Assembly: GCA_036269435.1 (NCBI GenBank)
Contig: DATASA010000149.1
Location: forward strand, 1 to 16,822
Direction: 5' to 3'
Length of the DNA stretch: 16,822 nucleotides
Source: CADCTB01 sp036269435
GTDB taxonomy: Bacteria; Actinomycetota; Acidimicrobiia; Acidimicrobiales; AC-14
Shown here: positions 14,654 to 16,822 of the stretch, one piece after another
Layout of the letters: every line of letters begins with the position of its first letter
Numbering within the stretch: position 1 is the first letter of the stretch
Made by a program: the position numbers and the translations under genes
The notes under the pieces: generated by a model
Databases searched by the model: none
The model's input: the letters and a program-made list of their open reading frames with translations, nothing else
What the model was told of the DNA's origin: nothing

Positions 14654-14664
14654 TACGGTGAGGC
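14654..14664 (+). promoter_or_regulatory. Possible -10 box (TACGGT) before the mannosidase
   Basis: TACGGT (14654-14659) fits TANNNT and ends 5 bases before GTG at 14665. No Shine-Dalgarno sequence is present, and only 32 bp separate this gene from the lipoprotein stop. A -35 candidate CTGATC (14629-14634) is poorly spaced, so this is a weak call. Confidence 0.35.
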
Positions 14665-16822
14665 GTGTCGATCCTGAGCCGGACCAGGGACCTGCTGGTC
14701 GGCACCATCGAGCCCGCCGTGTTCGGTCCGGCGGTCCCGGTCGAGATCGCCGCCCGCCACCTGCCCGGCGAACCACTGCCCTACGCCGACGCGGTGGCCG
14801 GCCCCTTCGAGCCGTTCGACCTCGGCGGTCGCTGGGGGCCGACGTGGGGCACGACGTGGTTCCGACTCCGGGGCGACGTCCCCCCGGCCTGGGCCGGCGA
14901 GGAGGTCACCCTCCGCTTCGCCATGACCGCGCCGGCCGAGGCGCTGCTCTGGAACCGGGGCGTCCCCGCCGTCGGCCTTTCCTGGCTCCGGCGCGACGCG
15001 GTGCTCCTGCGCCGGGCCGAGGTGTTGGAGCCGGTGGAGTGCTACGTCGAGGCCGCGGCCAACCCGCCGGTCCCGCCCCACGACGCCCGAATCGATTGGC
15101 CCTTGCTCCTCGCCGACCCCGCTGGAGAGCCCCGATTCCGGCTCACCCGCTGCGAGCTGGCCGTGCGCCGCCGGGAGGTCTACGGCCTCGTGTGCGACCT
15201 GCGGACGGTCCTGGCCCTGGCCGACGCGTCGCCCCGCGACTTCGCACCCCTCGAGGCGCTGGCCGCGCTGTTCGCCGCCCTCGACCCCGACGAGGTCCCG
15301 GCGACCGCACCCGAAGCGCGAGCCGCGCTGGCCAAGCTGCTGGCCCGCCCGGCCGCCATGGCCGAGCCGGGCCATCACCGGATCACGGCCGTCGGCCACG
15401 CCCACATCGACACCGCGTGGCTCTGGCCCATGCGCGAGACGGTCCGCAAGTGCGCCCGCAGCTTCGCCAACGCGGTGACCCTCATGGAGGAGTACCCGGA
15501 GTTCTCGTTCGTCTGCTCGGCCGCCCGGCACCTGGCCTGGATCGAGGAGCGCTACCCGTCGCTCTTCACGCGCATCAGCGAGCGCGTGGCCACGGGCCAG
15601 TTCCAGCCCGTCGGCGGCATGTGGGTGGAAGCCGACTGCAACCTGCCGTCGGGCGAGTCGCTCGTCCGCCAGATCGTCCACGGCCAGCGCTGGTACCTGA
15701 GCCGCTTCGGCCGCGAGTGCACCGAGATGTGGCTTCCCGACGGCTTCGGCTTCCCGGCCAGCCTTCCCCAGATTCTCGCCGAGGCGGGCATGGGCTGGTT
15801 CGTGTCGCAGAAGCTCTCCTGGAACGAGGTCAACCCGTTTCCCCACCACACGTTCTGGTGGCAGGGCCTCGACGGCACCCGCGTCCGGGCCCACTTCCCA
15901 CCGGCCGACACCTACAACGGGGACATGAGCCTGCCCGAGCTGCTGCGGGCGCCGGCCGCCCACGACGGCGGCGCCCGCTCGCTCTACCCGTTCGGCCACG
16001 GCGACGGAGGGGGCGGCCCCACCCGGGACATGGTGGAGGCGGGCCGCCGGGCCGCCGACCTCGCCGGAGCGCCGCAGGTGGCCATGGAGCCGCTGGCCGC
16101 CTTCTTCGCCGCGGTCGAGGCCGACCCCGCTCCCCTGCCGGTCTGGACCGGCGAGCTGTACCTCGAGAAGCACCGGGGGACGTTCACCAGCCAGGCCGCG
16201 ACCAAGCTCGCCAACCGGCGGGGCGAGATCCGGCTCGCCGCGGCCGAGCTGTGGTCGACCGTGCGCCCCGACGCGGCCGCGTGGCCGGCGGACGAGCTGG
16301 ACCGGGCCTGGAAGCTGCTGCTCGTCAACCAGTTCCACGACGTCCTGCCCGGGTCGTCGATCCACTGGGTCTACCGGGACGCGGCCGCCGACTCGGCCAC
16401 GCTGGTCGGCGTCGCCGACGGGCTGATCGACGACGCGCTCGGCGCGCTCACGGCAGCCGTCGACACGTCCACCGCCGTCGCCCCGGCGGTGGTGTACAAC
16501 GCGACGCCGTATGCCCGCCAGGAGCCGGTCGGCGAGGTCGGCGTGAGCGTCACCGTCCCGTCGATGGGCTACGCCGTCGTCGACCTGGCCGCTCTCCAGA
16601 CCGGGGCGGCGGTCGAGGTCGGCGGCGACTGGATCTCCAACGGACTGCTCCGGGTGCAGTGGGACGACGAGGGGCGGCTGACGTCGGTCCGCGACCTCGA
16701 GCATGACCGGGAGGTGCTCGTTCCCGGGCGTCCGGGCAACGTGTTCCAGCTCCACGAGGACCGTCCCGCGGAGTACGACGCGTGGGACGTCGACCGCAGC
16801 TACCTCGACGACGTCGAGGAGC
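14665..16822 (+). CDS. Alpha-mannosidase, GH38 family, 3' partial
   Basis: Open from GTG 14665 to the window end (719 codons); full-length GH38 enzymes are around 1000 residues, so the C-terminal beta domains are cut off. The N-terminal beta region includes FDLGGRWGPTWGTTWFRL. The catalytic barrel begins at AVGHAHIDTAWLWPMRE, where His247 and Asp249 are zinc ligands. Asp359 in EMWLPDGFGFPASLPQI is the expected nucleophile and zinc ligand. His558 in VNQFHDVLPGSSIHWVY is the fourth zinc ligand. VGGMWVEADCNLPSGESLVR and YLEKHRGTFTSQA are also typical. No signal peptide is seen, so it probably acts in the cytoplasm, hydrolysing alpha-mannosides from oligosaccharide or glycoconjugate turnover. The GTG start is supported by a TACGGT box just upstream and by frame continuity, though GTG is not preceded by a ribosome-binding site. 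Confidence 0.92.
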   Translation, partial: MSILSRTRDLLVGTIEPAVFGPAVPVEIAARHLPGEPLPYADAVAGPFEPFDLGGRWGPTWGTTWFRLRGDVPPAWAGEEVTLRFAMTAPAEALLWNRGVPAVGLSWLRRDAVLLRRAEVLEPVECYVEAAANPPVPPHDARIDWPLLLADPAGEPRFRLTRCELAVRRREVYGLVCDLRTVLALADASPRDFAPLEALAALFAALDPDEVPATAPEARAALAKLLARPAAMAEPGHHRITAVGHAHIDTAWLWPMRETVRKCARSFANAVTLMEEYPEFSFVCSAARHLAWIEERYPSLFTRISERVATGQFQPVGGMWVEADCNLPSGESLVRQIVHGQRWYLSRFGRECTEMWLPDGFGFPASLPQILAEAGMGWFVSQKLSWNEVNPFPHHTFWWQGLDGTRVRAHFPPADTYNGDMSLPELLRAPAAHDGGARSLYPFGHGDGGGGPTRDMVEAGRRAADLAGAPQVAMEPLAAFFAAVEADPAPLPVWTGELYLEKHRGTFTSQAATKLANRRGEIRLAAAELWSTVRPDAAAWPADELDRAWKLLLVNQFHDVLPGSSIHWVYRDAAADSATLVGVADGLIDDALGALTAAVDTSTAVAPAVVYNATPYARQEPVGEVGVSVTVPSMGYAVVDLAALQTGAAVEVGGDWISNGLLRVQWDDEGRLTSVRDLEHDREVLVPGRPGNVFQLHEDRPAEYDAWDVDRSYLDDVEE

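Noticed and set aside
12854..14776. Upstream extension of the catI frame across the antisense of the NDH-2 gene
   Set aside because: The frame is open by chance; family alignment and the ATG at 12853 fix the catI start, and the extension has no domain.
14581..16755. 724-residue minus-strand open frame opposite the mannosidase
   Set aside because: Low-complexity translation; the plus strand carries the full GH38 motif set in frame 1.

Overview
The window is about 70% GC, with frequent GTG starts, tightly coupled operons and TANNNT boxes that sit directly upstream of start codons as in leaderless transcripts. This suggests a high-GC actinobacterium, possibly Acidimicrobiia-like; the class is an inference. 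No rRNA, tRNA, CRISPR array, insertion sequence or phage gene is visible.

Region 1 (1-4555, + strand) is a respiratory formate dehydrogenase operon: a catalytic subunit (5' end cut off by the window edge), a four-cluster iron-sulfur subunit with a C-terminal membrane helix, and an NrfD-type membrane subunit, joined by two ATGA stop/start overlaps. The catalytic subunit is a selenoprotein. An in-frame TGA at 184-186 lies where FdnG-type enzymes carry selenocysteine, the protein continues in the same frame on both sides, and a hairpin with a GGTCT loop begins a few bases downstream. A standard gene caller would split this gene in two. Together the subunits would oxidise formate outside the membrane and pass electrons to the quinone pool.

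Region 2 (4622-7470) holds two convergent envelope-protein genes. The first is an Asp-box (BNR) beta-propeller protein with a signal peptide and C-terminal membrane anchor, interrupted by a -1 frame change near 5640-5656. The second, on the minus strand, is a Thr-rich-stalk protein with PKD-like domains.

Region 3 (7523-9071) has a VOC (glyoxalase-fold) gene on the plus strand. Facing it on the minus strand are an AraC-type regulator followed by a second VOC gene, and a possible 44-residue CxxC protein.

Region 4 (9105-12853, minus strand) is a complete lower aromatic-degradation operon: CoA-transferase alpha and beta (CatI, CatJ), maleylacetate reductase (MacA) and 3-oxoadipyl-CoA thiolase (PcaF/CatF type). 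The genes overlap one another. They would take maleylacetate through 3-oxoadipate and 3-oxoadipyl-CoA to succinyl-CoA and acetyl-CoA. The ring-cleavage enzymes that supply maleylacetate are not in the window.

Region 5 (12947-16822, + strand) starts divergently from that operon with a type II NADH dehydrogenase-like flavoprotein, which probably begins at a leaderless CTG codon. A small lipoprotein and a GH38 alpha-mannosidase truncated by the window end follow.
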